Shown one piece after another: positions 1-10,640 of a stretch of DNA of 64,000 bases (position 1 is the stretch's first letter; every line of letters starts with the position of its first letter). This DNA is from Hevea brasiliensis. Lineage: Eukaryota > Streptophyta > Magnoliopsida > Malpighiales > Euphorbiaceae. The position numbers were made by a program, and so were the translations under genes. Below the pieces are notes generated by a model. The model was not told the DNA's origin. It did not search any database and saw only the letters and a program-made list of their open reading frames with translations. The stretch lies in the NCBI RefSeq assembly GCF_030052815.1, contig NC_079496.1, forward strand, positions 68,251,652 to 68,315,651. Reading direction: 5' to 3'.

Positions 1-842
1 AAATTCTTGTTGTATGATTTATCGAATAAAGTTTAGTTTATTTAAGAAATTTTCTAGCTTTAAAAATAAAGCATGATTTTATATTTGTTAATATTTTAAT
101 TGATTTCATTTATAAAATTGTGATTATGTTAATGTGTAAATTATTATTTTCTTTAAGTTGTGCACCACTGAGTCTTTAGCTCAACGATAGCTTGTTTATG
201 CTGTCGCAGGTAAAGAGGCAGATAAAACAGCAGAGTAGACTGCTTGTGACTTGGAGTGGTCAGCTTTTTGGAGTATTTACCGGGTACATAAATTGTACCC
301 TTATAGATTTTCGCTTAATGTATATGTATCTGTGTGTATGTACATAACAAACTTGAGCAGTTGTATAAAGATTTTGGAATTTTATTTTTGATCAATGTAA
401 ATATTTATAATGTAAACCTGTTATTTTCTTATTAATGAAATGCTTAAGTTTCTTTTTGAATTTTTCAAATAATAAATTGCTTGAAATTGTGTTGTTGAGA
501 TTGAATTGTATTGAAAATGTTGCAGTTCTAGTTAAGACACATATATTGAAAGTGTTTATAATAGGTTTTGAGGAACTATTTTCTCAAATTACAGACTGCA
601 CTCTGCCGAAATTTTTGTAAAATTTTCGAAATCCCTAATTAATTAAAAATTTGACTCATGACATAAACCTTAATTAAAAGCTTTCAATAAGTTTTCAACA
701 TTTCCTTACAATTTAAAATAAATAGAAATTGGTTTAAAATCCCTTGTAGTATATTTAATGGGTTATCGGTAGGCGAAGTTCGATAATTCATTAGGTATAC
801 TATGAGATCATATTATGCCTTACAGAGAGATAAGGTGTGACA
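1..842 (+). repeat. 3' portion of the 5' LTR of Ty3/gypsy element E1
   Basis: The LTR enters from the left edge and ends in TGTGACA at 842, directly before a primer site. It carries the paired hairpins at 161-210, a GGGTACA/TGTACCC inverted repeat at 282-300, TTGAGCAGTTGTA at 353-365, the block GAACTATTTTCTC...CACTCTGCC at about 570-610, and the tail shared by groups B and C (TTAATGGGTTATCGGTAGGCGAAGTT, TTAGGTATACTATGAGATCA). Those shared blocks place it near group C. Its start lies outside the window, so its full length and TSD cannot be given. Confidence 0.88.
161..210 (+). promoter_or_regulatory. Paired LTR hairpins, E1
   Basis: TGAG-TCTTTAG-CTCA, then CGATAGC-TTGTTTAT-GCTGTCG. A third inverted repeat, GGGTACA-TAAAT-TGTACCC, is at 282-300. 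Confidence 0.65.
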
Positions 843-850
843 TGTTTTAA

Positions 851-862
851 TAGTATCAAAGC
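851..862 (+). other. Primer-binding site of E1, degraded
   Basis: TAGTATCAAAGC lies 8 nt after the LTR end. It differs from the initiator-Met-tRNA site TGGTATCAGAGC, present intact in E5 and E6, by two G-to-A changes. The site would prime minus-strand DNA synthesis; this copy is probably impaired. Confidence 0.85.
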
Positions 863-914
863 TAGCTTTCAAAGCATGTTTTGAACTATAAATTTGAATA
901 TTTTCTTTGATAAG

Positions 915-927
915 TACAACTGCTCAA
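915..927 (+). other. Leader segment complementary to the LTR (E1)
   Basis: TACAACTGCTCAA is the exact reverse complement of TTGAGCAGTTGTA at 353-365 in the same element's LTR. It sits 53 nt past the primer-binding site, so pairing would enclose that site. Confidence 0.7.
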
Positions 928-976
928 TATCATTGATTGATACATACGGTCCATTATATTATAGATATGAACTAAT

Positions 977-990
977 GGAGGAAAATCTCC
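977..990 (+). other. Small leader hairpin upstream of E1 gag
   Basis: GGAGGAAAATCTCC forms a GGAG/CTCC stem 43 nt before the gag ATG. The same place holds GGAGG/CCTCC in E6 (38503-38516, minus) and GGAG/CTCC in E5, where the solo C LTR has landed in the loop (30258-30267 / 49639 on). A packaging or translation role is conjecture. Confidence 0.5.
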
Positions 991-1032
991 TTGTATTGTG
1001 TATTCAGGAGATAGAATATCCTCTAATTGAAC

Positions 1033-2232
1033 ATGGAAGAAGGAGATTGCTCAGTTGAGCAATCAGTTGAGGCTGAGGCACAAGAGGAAGCCCCAGCTCT
1101 TCAGAATGCTAGCGGGTCAATTACACCAGCTCTTCCCATGCAGCAATTCCCTGCACAGTTTGCTCAAAAAATGGCGGCTTTATTTCAACAAATGGCTGGG
1201 AACATGCCAGCCCAAGCACCAATTCAATCACTAATAGTGCAACCACAGCCTCTATCCAGGTAGTATGACAAGCTAATCAAATATGGAGCTACTGAGTTTA
1301 AGGGAACAGTGGACCCACTGGAGGCAGAGCAGTGGATTAAAAGAATAGAGAGAGTATTTAAGAAGCTACACTACACAGAAGAACTAAAGTTTGAGTACTC
1401 AATCTCACTATTACAGAGGGATGCGTATGATTGGTGGAAAACCATCCCCCATAGTTTGGTGGAACCCCCAGTGTTGACATGGGATGATTTTCTTAGAGAG
1501 TTCAAATAGAAATACGTACCTGACACTTATGTGGACATGAAACTTCAAGAATTTTTCAGTTTAAAACAAGGGAGCCAAATAGTAGCAGAGTATGAAAGGG
1601 AATTCTCCCACCTGAACCACTATGCCGGGAGCCTACTCACTACTAGTAGAGAAAGATGCTAACGGTTTGAGGCTAGATTGAAGCCTAGTTTGAGAATGCA
1701 AGTGGTCAGATTCCAGCATGATAATTTTTCTAAACTAATGGCTCAAGCCCTAGAGTTAGAAAGGATAGAATTAGAAGGTGCACCAGTGAAAGAGAAAGCA
1801 GAAAAAGAGAATAGTGATAAGTCAATGGACTAGAGTTCCAGTGGTAATACTAGTAAAAGGAAGAACTTCGAGGGATATAGTAGAAAAAAATCTGGTAAAG
1901 AAAGATTTTCGGGATAGAAACCACCTCGATCTAGTCACCAGATGATCAGGAGTTCTCTCCCTCCTCATTCATGTGAGACATGTGGTAAGAACCATGGAGG
2001 GATATGTTACAAAGCCACCGAAGCCTGCTTTAATTGTGGTGGTACAGGACATTTTGCGAAGGATTGTTCCAATCCTCACAAATCTGGGCCACCCACCACC
2101 ACTAAAAGGTCAGTCCAAGGTTCTGTTATAAAAGGTTCACAGCCAGCTAGTAGAGGCAGAGATAGAGGCAGAGGTAAGGGCAGTACCTTAGGTAGTCAGG
2201 GTACAGTTAATCAGTCAGAGCAAGGTAGTGCT
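1033..2232 (+). pseudogene. gag: E1 gag, chromovirus type, broken by stops and by the E2 insertion
   Basis: Gag is the nucleocapsid/capsid precursor of a Ty3/gypsy element. The ATG at 1033 (MEEGD...) matches the gag start of E5 (49689) and E6 (38462, minus). The order is a Gln/Ala/Pro-rich N-terminus, the capsid-like region with WWKTIPHSLVEPPVLTW, then a degenerate CX2CX3HX3C cluster and a CX2CX4HX4C zinc knuckle (CFNCGGTGHFAKDC, 2026-2067), then an Arg/Gly tail. In-frame stops lie at 1261 (TAG), 1507 (TAG, where E6 has CAG), about 1660 (TAA), about 1831 (TAG) and about 1916 (TAG). Reading ends where the E2 LTR begins at 2233. Protease and pol, if retained, are outside the window. Confidence 0.9.
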
Positions 2233-2807
2233 TGTAACACCCTCACTGTAACAATTTCATACAATCTACTTTTCCGGTGACCGATGTCGGTTCAGACAGC
2301 TAGAACATCTGGAAAAATATTTAGACTAGAGTGAAGAGTCATAAATAACTCAAATAATAATAAGAAGAATTTAGGAAAAATTTTAGAAATAAAATACAAC
2401 CAAGTTAAATGAGTCGGTGCCCTAGCGATGGGTAACCCAGTGGGAAGTTGCAGTCTTCACAACTAGAAGCCCTAAACCCGGGAGAAAATTCATGAAATAA
2501 TTTTTGGGACTCCAGAGAAGAGTCATTGAGGTTTCTATGGCATTAGAATACCAAGAAAATGCTTAGAAAAAATTTTCAATCGGTACAGAAAATTTTAGTC
2601 TGTTAAGCCAAACAGAGGGCATTTTGGTCATTTCGTCTTCATAGATGATTTTTTGCCAACTTGTCCAGTTAAGTAAATAATTATTATGATCTAAAATATG
2701 AATAAATATTGCTAAACATTGAATTGAGAATGAGTAGAGAAAAGAAGAAAAGAAAATGAAAGGAAATACCTAATTATGACATCATATGATGTCATTAAAA
2801 ACCTATC
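2233..2807 (+). repeat. E2: group A LTR, 5' portion
   Basis: TGTAACACCCTCACTG at 2233 opens a group A LTR. It is followed by the shared head (CCGGTGACCGATGTCGGTTCAGACAGCTAGAAC) and the TAAATGAG...AGCGATGGGTAACC block. It is cut at 2807/2808 by the copia element and resumes at 19550. The 5 bp before it, GTGCT (2228-2232), are the expected left TSD. The other copy should lie beyond 64000. Confidence 0.85.
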
Positions 2808-3504
2808 TGAAGGAGCGGAAATATGAAAAACACAAGTTTATATCATTGAATTCAAAAATTTTCACCTAGAGTCACATGCATCATGCAAGATTTATTTTTA
2901 TCTATTTGATTTCAATGATAAACAACATATTAAAACTCTTTTAATATGTTTTTTGGATCTGTATTTGCTATTTAAGATTTTAAAATTAATCAGATTAATT
3001 TTAGAACCCTAGATTAAACCAAAAATAAATACACTAACCTCTTGATGTACTGCAGTGTATTTGTGCCTTTGAGATGAGTCTTTAGGACACTAGATGTTGT
3101 CCCTCTAGCTTGCCCACACCAAGAACACCTATGGCAGCCCTTGAACAGCTTCTAAAGCTTTTTCTATTAATTAGAAAATTAAGTTTTTCCTTTTAAGAGA
3201 TTAAAGATGTAAACAGGACACTAGAAACAATTTCTAGTATTTTTAATTCAAGAGATTATTTGCTAATCTCTTGGAATAGATGAGAGATGAAGAAAAAGAG
3301 AGAATGGGAGCTTCAAGGTGGCGGCACAAAGGATGAGGCAGCAGCTTGTGTTATTTTTCTTTTTATAACAACACTTATATAACTAGGTCAACACCTAAAA
3401 CCCTTGCCATATGTCACCCTCTCATTGGTTCTAGGTTTAATTGACCCAATCACATAGTGCCAAGTGTCAAACCTATATTTAATCTTAATTTTAATCATCT
3501 TACA
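2808..3504 (-). repeat. Copia 3' LTR, first part
   Basis: It begins TGAAGGAGCGGAAATATG and matches 17473 onward of the other copia LTR almost base for base. It is interrupted at 3504/3505 by a group A solo LTR and continues at 6651. Together the two parts give about 2137 bp. Confidence 0.92.
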
Positions 3505-6500
3505 TGTAACACCCTCCCGGTAACCACTACGTACATCCTACTGTTCCGGTGACCGGTGTCGGTCCGGACAGCTAGAACGTCCGGAAAAATAATTAAACTA
3601 AAGTCAGGAACCCTAATTAACTCAAATATTAATAAGAAAAATTTAGTAAAAATTTTAGAAATAAAATACAATCAAGTAAAACGAGCCGGTGCCCAAGCGA
3701 TGGGTAACCGGAGGGAAGTTGTGGTTCTCGCAACGAGGAGCCCTAGACCCGGGGGAAAAATTATAAAATAATTTTTGAGACTCCAGAGAAGGGTTATTGA
3801 GGTTCCCATGGCATTAGAATGCCAAGAAAATACCTAGAAAATTTTTTCAATCGGTACAGACGATTTTGACCCGTTAAGCCAAACGGAGGGCATTTTGGTC
3901 ATTTCGCCTTCCGAGGTGATTTTTGGCCGACTTGCCCAGTTGAGTAAATAATTAATATGACATAAAATATGAAGAAATATTGCTAGAAATTAAATTGAAC
4001 TTGAGTAGTGGAGGAAAGAAAAGAAATTGAGGAAAAAAGGCTATTTATGACATCATGGGATGTCATTTATAATTTTCAACCAATCACCATTAATCTACCA
4101 TTTGACTAAACAAATAAAAGACATAAATAAAGACTAAAGAAGACCAAAATTCCAGCAGCCACCACTCCCACAAAAGCTACCCGTAGCTCTCAAAACTCCA
4201 TAGCCAAACCTCCATTTTCTTCATTTTCAAGCTCTCAAACCTCTCAAACCTCACCCCAAAACCCTAAGTCATCTTCACTAAAATTAATCTACACACCTTA
4301 AACAATCTTTTGGCAGCCAAGAAGAAGAAAGAAAGTGAAGCTTTCTCAAGCTTGGATTGGCATACAACAAGGTTAGTGCATATATGAAGTTTAAAACTCA
4401 TTAGTTCCATGATCTATGCTTGTAATGAATGAAAAATTGTGAAATAATGAAACAAATCCATGTGTATCTTTACCAAAGAATTTAGGCAGCCCTATGGGAG
4501 ATTGAGGTTGATTGTTTGATAAGCTTAGAATGGTTGGAAATCATGGTTAAAGTATTAATATGCATGGAGACTTAAGTAAGTATGTTAATCTAAGTGTATG
4601 AGTAATGAGTTTGGACATTAGGGTTGTGTAGGTGAAATTGTGACTTAGCTTAGGAAATGGTTAGGGAACTTTTTAATGGTCAATTAGTGACCATTTTAGG
4701 TAGGTTGACCCTAATTAGAACTGAAAAATGAGATGGTAAAGTGAAAGTATAAACTGCCCTATGGACAGCAGCATAGGGACTGAAATTTCAGTCCCTTTGC
4801 ACTGCCATAACTTGGGCTGTGCTTGTCCAATTGATGTTTGGCCAATTGGACATGAAACTAGGCTTATAATGGCACATTTTTGCTGAAGAAACCATGCCCA
4901 AAAGACCAAAGCCAAAGGGTCAAAACTCAGCCACAATCCGGAACCCTGAAACTGCCTCTGCAGAATTTGACCAAATGAACAGTAACTGTTCATTTGGCCA
5001 TAAGTCACTGTATATTTGGTCAATTGGTCTGAAATTTTTACAGCAACAAGTTAAGACATAGACAAACAACTTTCATGAAGGAACCTACCTCAAATTATGG
5101 CCAGAACCCATCCAACCAAGTGACTCAAGTTACTGTTCATGCACTGTAGATATGGTAAATCTGCAGAATTGGCAATCCGGACAGCTTGGGTTTTTGAGCC
5201 ATATCTGGAGCTACAAAACTCCAAATGGAGTGATTCAAAAAAGGAAATTCAACTAGATAAAATAAGGAACAACTTTCATGTTTTACATTTCTTCAAATTC
5301 CAACAGTAACAGTGTCCAATGGAACAGTGAAGTTATGGTACAAAATCTGAAAAATCTGCTCCTTTGGTTTAATGCTTAGAAATGGTAAAAACACTTAATG
5401 CCAACAAGTTTTAAACACCAAATGTGGTATGTTGGGAGTGCCAAAGTCAATGTACACCTTTTTATTCTAAAAGTCAATATTTTTGTTGACCAATGATGAA
5501 TAGTGACACCAAAAAAGTTGAAATTCACAAATTGACAAATTTAAGAGTTTCAAATGCCCTAGTATACCTAACAAGATTGGTTTGGATAGTTTGGCATGCC
5601 AATAGGGTTCGATTAGCGATCGCACATGGCAAAAATGACATTCTGTGAAATCATGGCTATTAGCCATTCGACTTTGCATTGAGACTTGGCCTTGTGCTCG
5701 ATATTATTTACTGACTTGTTAGCCGCCTGTTGCACACCGGGAGATGCATATGTGACCGATGGTGTGACGGCCCGAGGTACTAGGTACCCAGTGCCAGTTT
5801 ACCCGTTATCCAGTCCAGTCGCCTAGTGTAGGTTACTTGGGGCAACCAAATGAATAAAAGTGAACAAAGTTAATGAATTAATGAATATACCAAAATCAAA
5901 CAAAGAAAGCATACACTTTGCATACACATTTATTTTCTTGCCAATTTCTTCTATTATATTATTGCACCACTAAGCATTATTGCTTAGCGCGTTGCTTTTG
6001 CCACGCGTAGGTACTGGAGATCCCGATCGTGAGCCCAGTAGACCACAGACTGGGTGAGTCCATCTGACAGTTCTGCTCAGTGTCTGTGTCACCTCACTAC
6101 CTGCAGTGCATCGGTAGGGCACTAGGTGTCATTTTGTCATTTTGTAATTAACTTTTTATTTTCTCATATGTATTTGGGATTTATGTAATGTATTTTAAGG
6201 TTCATGTAAATAATAAAGATTTATGGTCATGTATGGTATTAATTTGAGTATTTAATGGTTGTTTATATATGAGAACCCTGAGAAAGGGATGTTTTGAGAA
6301 ATGAAAAGGTTGTTGAAACCTGAAACTGAAAAATTGTTGAAACCTTGATATTGAGTTTTGTGATGATATTGAAGTTGAGAATGAATGAATTTGTCTATTG
6401 GAAGTGTTTTTAACAGGTTCCGAAGAACGGTTTTCTCCATTTTTAGCCGGTACTCCGCCGGATTTTCTATAAAATTTTCGGAACCTTAAATGAATGATAC

Positions 6501-6645
6501 TTTTGATGAATGGTTTAAATAAATTGTATTTCATAAATTATATGCAAAAGCATTGTCTAAATTAATTGAGGAATATTAGAGTGTGCCGGTACACCAGGTG
6601 GCATTACTTACTCGGGTATACTGTACACGGGTAAGGGGTGTCACA
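3505..6645 (+). mobile_element. Group A solo LTR in the copia 3' LTR
   Basis: It runs from TGTAACACCCTCCCGG to GGGTAAGGGGTGTCACA, 3141 bp, flanked by TTACA at 3500-3504 and 6646-6650. The matching site in the other copia LTR (about 18170) is uninterrupted. No internal gypsy sequence remains, so it is the product of LTR-LTR recombination. It contains the paired hairpins (5963-6010) and three diverged ~200-bp modules (about 4800-5400). ORFs inside it have no retroelement homology. Confidence 0.95.
5963..6010 (+). promoter_or_regulatory. Paired LTR hairpins, group A form
   Basis: TGCACCAC, then CTAAGCA-TTAT-TGCTTAG, then CGCGTTGC-TTTT-GCCACGCG with one mismatch. The group A stems differ in sequence from those of groups B and C, but the arrangement is the same. 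Confidence 0.65.
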
Positions 6646-6650
6646 TTACA

Positions 6651-8090
6651 TGATTAAAAGACATTTGGCAAGCTTATGTGTAGTGCAACGTGTCACCATC
6701 ACATGGCGCCACATGTCACCATCACATGGCGCCACATGTCACCCTGTGAAATGACCAAAATGCCCTTGCGTCTTAATTTTGAGTTCTCAACCCAAAATAA
6801 TTATTTCTCTTCTTCTAATCAATTTATATCAAATATAAATTAATTAATTAATTAATCTCTATTAATTAATTTCTCATTAATTAAATTCATATTAAAATAC
6901 TTTAAATATAAATTTAACTTATACTGTACATCCAATAACTTAGATTTGATTTCAAGTCATGCTAGGGACTTTGCAATCTAATTACAAATCAAACCTATTT
7001 AATTAATCAATTAAACTCTTTAATTAATTAATTAAATCATATTTAATTAGGTGATAACTTGTGTATGTGTGTGACTTACTAGGCTTATCACTAATTGGTA
7101 ATGAGATATGATATCAACTCTTAATATCATTAGAACTCTTTCTTACCATAAATGATTTCTCTAAATCATTTTTTACACCTCATAGACCATGGTTAAAACC
7201 TAGCATAGCATGCCATGGCCACCCAATTAGTAATAAGATTTACCTTAAATGAACCTATAATCATATGTTACCATGCACTAGAATCTCTCTGTTATAAAAT
7301 CCCAACTCAAGCTGGAGTCATGGTTTATGTCAAACTCCATTTGCTATGAATATTATGTTCTCTGTTAATTCCAGTTCTTGATTAAAAGATTTTCTCATCA
7401 GAAACTCTTTTCTGATTAAATCTATCTGTCCTGGCTAGGAACTTGAAACATCAAGAACAATTAAATGAACATAGGATTTTATCTCTATTTACTTAGAGGA
7501 GCAGATTCCATCTTGATCAACACCTACCTCCATATATAATTAGTAGGAGCCAACACATGCCCATATACCCATACACAGTACAAGTATGAAAGCAGTATCA
7601 AACTCAAACCACCTATATACAAGATAACTGTGCTATCTTAGGTCTAAAGATTATACGCACTGATATGATTTATGACAATACATTGACAAGAGTAAACTCC
7701 ATGTGCTTGTCATAAGTGTCACTGGTTCGGCCTACTTATCATGTATAATTGCCTATCATGTTTGTTATATGGCATGAGACTCACCATTCCATCTTATTTA
7801 TATCTCATATAAATAACTTGGGAACAAATATGAATATAATCTTTCTAGATAAGTCATGTCCTTATTATGAAGTATCCTCGATTCTGAACCTATTTATGAT
7901 ACTTTGTACTAGAAATACTGTCACTCATATTCTTAACAACTTAAGAATAGAATTTCTAACAAAATATCAATGGATCTTTTCTATTACACATAAATATATT
8001 ATGTAAACAGAAAAGAGGAAATGCCTTTTATTAATAAAAACATGTACAAGATACATACTAAATGATATGCTATAGGGCATACTACTAACA
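6651..8090 (-). repeat. Copia 3' LTR, second part
   Basis: It resumes TGATTAAAAGACATTTGG and ends CTACTAACA, next to the polypurine tract. It holds a 23-bp tandem duplication (about 6700-6745) absent from the 5' LTR, and the AT-rich TTAATTAATTAATTAA stretch near 6838-6860. The 85-residue ORF at 7749-8006 has a diverged counterpart in the other LTR, but is probably just LTR sequence. Confidence 0.92.
6700..6745. repeat. 23-bp tandem duplication in the copia 3' LTR
   Basis: CACATGGCGCCACATGTCACCAT occurs roughly twice in tandem here. The 5' LTR (about 18215-18240) has a single, slightly diverged copy, so the duplication arose after integration or only in this LTR. Confidence 0.75.
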
Positions 8091-8102
8091 ATCTCCCACT
8101 AG
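8091..8102 (-). other. Copia polypurine tract
   Basis: On the minus strand it reads CTAGTGGGAGAT, directly before the 3' LTR (TGTTAGTAG...). This is the usual position and composition of the plus-strand primer. Confidence 0.85.
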
Positions 8103-8104
8103 CA

Positions 8105-9430
8105 CTAGAGCCATTCATTACAATATTTTAGACCCATCTTCACAAGATGTCGGTCTAGCTGAGTTTGTGACATAGGCTTAGTGAATGGATCAGCTGGATT
8201 TTCAGCTGATGCTATTTTCTGCATAGCTACATCTCCTCGTTCAACTATTTCTCTGATAATGTGGTAGCGCCTTTCTATGTGTTTGGATTTCTGGTGAGAC
8301 CTTGGTTCCTTAGCCTGTATGACTACTCCATTGTTGTCACAGTGTAGTGGAACTGTTGACTTAATGGAAGGAACTGCTGCAGGTTCTGTCACGAACTTCT
8401 TTATCCAAACAGCTTCCTTTGCAGCATTTGATGCAGCAATATACTCAGTCTCGGTAGTGGAATCTGCAGTCGTGCTTTGTTTGGAACTCTTCCAACTGAC
8501 TGCACCTCCATTACAAATGAACACATATTCAGAGTTAGACTTTCTATCACCGATATCTGACTGGAAATCAGAATCAGTATAACCATCCAATTGCAAGTCT
8601 CCACCTCCATAGATCAAGAATAAATTCTTAGTTCTTCTCAAGTACTTAGGGATATTCTTGACAGCTATCCAATGTTCCAAACCTGGATTGGATTGATACT
8701 TGCTAGTCAAACTAACAGTATATGCGATATCCGGCCTAGTACACAACATTGCATACATTAAACTTCCAATAGCCGAAGCATATGGAATCTTGGCCATCTT
8801 ATCTCTTTCTTCAGGTGTCTTTGGAGACATCTCTTTAGAAAGGTAGATACCATGTCTCACTGGTAACAATCCTCTCTTGGAATCAAGCATGTTAAACCTC
8901 TTTAACACCTTTTCCAAGTATAGACTTTGGGATAAACCAATTATTCTTTTCGCTCTATCTCTATAGATGCGAATCCCAATAACATAGGTTGCCTCCCCTA
9001 AGTCTTTCATGGAGAATGTATTTGACAACCATACCTTTACAGTTGTCAACATACCTGTGCCATTACCCATCAATAGTATATCATCCACATATAAGACAAG
9101 GAAAGTGATAGCACTGTCACTAACCTTCTTATATACACATGGCTCATCTTCATTTTTGATAAAATTAAATGATTTAATGGCTTCATCAAAATGGCTGTTC
9201 CAACTCCTTGAAGCTTGCTTCAACTCATAAATGGATCGCTTTAGCTTGCATACCTTGGAACCATCTTGGGATTCAAAACCCCTAGATTGTTCCATGAAAA
9301 TGTTTTCTTCAATGTATCCATTGAGAAAAGTTGTTTTGACATCCATCTGGCAAATCTCATAATCATAGTATGCAGCTATTGCTAATAGAATCCTAATTGA
9401 TTTAAGCATGGCAATAGGCGAGAAAGTCTC
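8105..9430 (-). pseudogene. pol: Copia reverse transcriptase (most) and RNase H
   Basis: It reads from ETFSPIAMLKSIRILLAIAA to the stop at 8105-8107. The RT shows QMDVKTTFLNG (first catalytic Asp region) and YVDDILLMG (the paired catalytic Asp). The RNase H part has YTDSDFQSD, TETEYIAA and a SKHIERRYHIIREIVERGD tail typical of copia. The stretch is open across 442 codons, so this domain pair is well kept. The N-terminal RT piece continues at 13090 after the solo LTR; TSD GTCTC (9426-9430) lies in the codons for DET. Confidence 0.93.
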
Positions 9431-9877
9431 TGTCACACCCTACCCCTCTGTAAGGCATAACATGATCCCGTAGTATACCTAATGAATTACCAACTCCGTC
9501 TAATGATAACCCATTAAATATACTACAAGGGATTTTAAAAAACTTTTCTTCTTTTACCGTGGTGAGCACTATTTACAGGTGTTAAAAACTTTGGTGAACT
9601 GAAGTGAAACAACTAATTCATTTGATTTATTTGGAATTTCTGTAAAAATTTTGGCAGAGTGCCATCTGTATTTTGGACAAAATAGTTCTTCAGAAAACCT
9701 GTAAAAAGCACTTCAATAATATTCCAAATCTCAACTCCAATATATTTCTCAACACAACAATTTATCAACTCAATTCCATAGAAATTTTTCAAAGTCTGAG
9801 ATAAGGAAATATAATACAGCTTTTACAAGTCAAAACAGCTCATAATTATTTTACAACTTCAAGGTACAATTTGAATT

Positions 9878-9890
9878 TACAACTGCTCAA
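9878..9890 (-). other. LTR copy of TTGAGCAGTTGTA
   Basis: Exact 13-mer matching those in E1, E5, E6 and the solo B LTR at 42150-42162. There is no leader here to pair with, since this is a solo LTR. Confidence 0.7.
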
Positions 9891-10023
9891 AACCAAAAAC
9901 AAAATGTACATACAGTGTCATACATTACAGTACAAAATGCAAAATACTGGTATACTCATAATACCAGGTAATCCCTCGCTGGATGTATATGCAGCCTAGT
10001 CTGCTGCCCTGTCTGTCTCTCTA

Positions 10024-10073
10024 CCTGCGACAGCAATAAAAAGCTATCGCTGAGACAATGTCTCAGTGGTGCA
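10024..10073 (-). promoter_or_regulatory. Paired LTR hairpins, group B
   Basis: On the minus strand: TGAGA-CATTG-TCTCA, then GCGATAGC-TTTTTATT-GCTGTCGC. Confidence 0.65.
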
Positions 10074-10505
10074 CAACATTAACTAAATACAATTTAAATC
10101 ACAATTCATAAATCATGTAAATAGTGGATACTTAAAACCATAGTCAAATTTAAGACAATAAAGGTCAATAAGAATTTAAACTCCATTTCTCAATATCACA
10201 ATAGATTTTCATAAGTCAGGTCATGTTTGAATTCAACAGACAATATATGTCAATGAGAGTTTAAATCCATTTCACAATCTCACAATAAACATCAATAAAT
10301 CACACACAGCTTAATCATGATCCATAGTTCAATTCGTCCCAAAAGTCGATGACTAATGAGGAATAACATAGCTAGCTAGCAAAAATATGAGTACTCATCC
10401 AATTCATCCTCAACAGGCACACACCTCAACACTTCAGCCAGAGAGGGAATTCAATTCGTCCCACTAGACAAGCTAATGAGGAATACAATCAATATACATG
10501 ATAGC

Positions 10506-10640
10506 TGTGGTTTGAAACCATTTCCAATGCTTTTCAATCAATAAGTAACCATCAATGTCATTCAAACAATTTTTCACAGTTTCAAACCATTCACAATATT
10601 TTTCAATCAATAAGTGTCCATCAAACTCATTTACACAATT
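10506..10640. repeat. About 70-bp tandem duplication in a group B LTR
   Basis: TTTCAATCAATAAGT...CCATCAA with TTTCAAACCATT recurs twice. The same pair is present on the plus strand of the solo B LTR at about 41220-41335. Confidence 0.7.

Noticed and set aside
7749..8006. 85-residue ORF with a twin at 19203-19460
   Set aside because: LTR pair of the copia element; shared because LTRs start identical, not as evidence of a gene.
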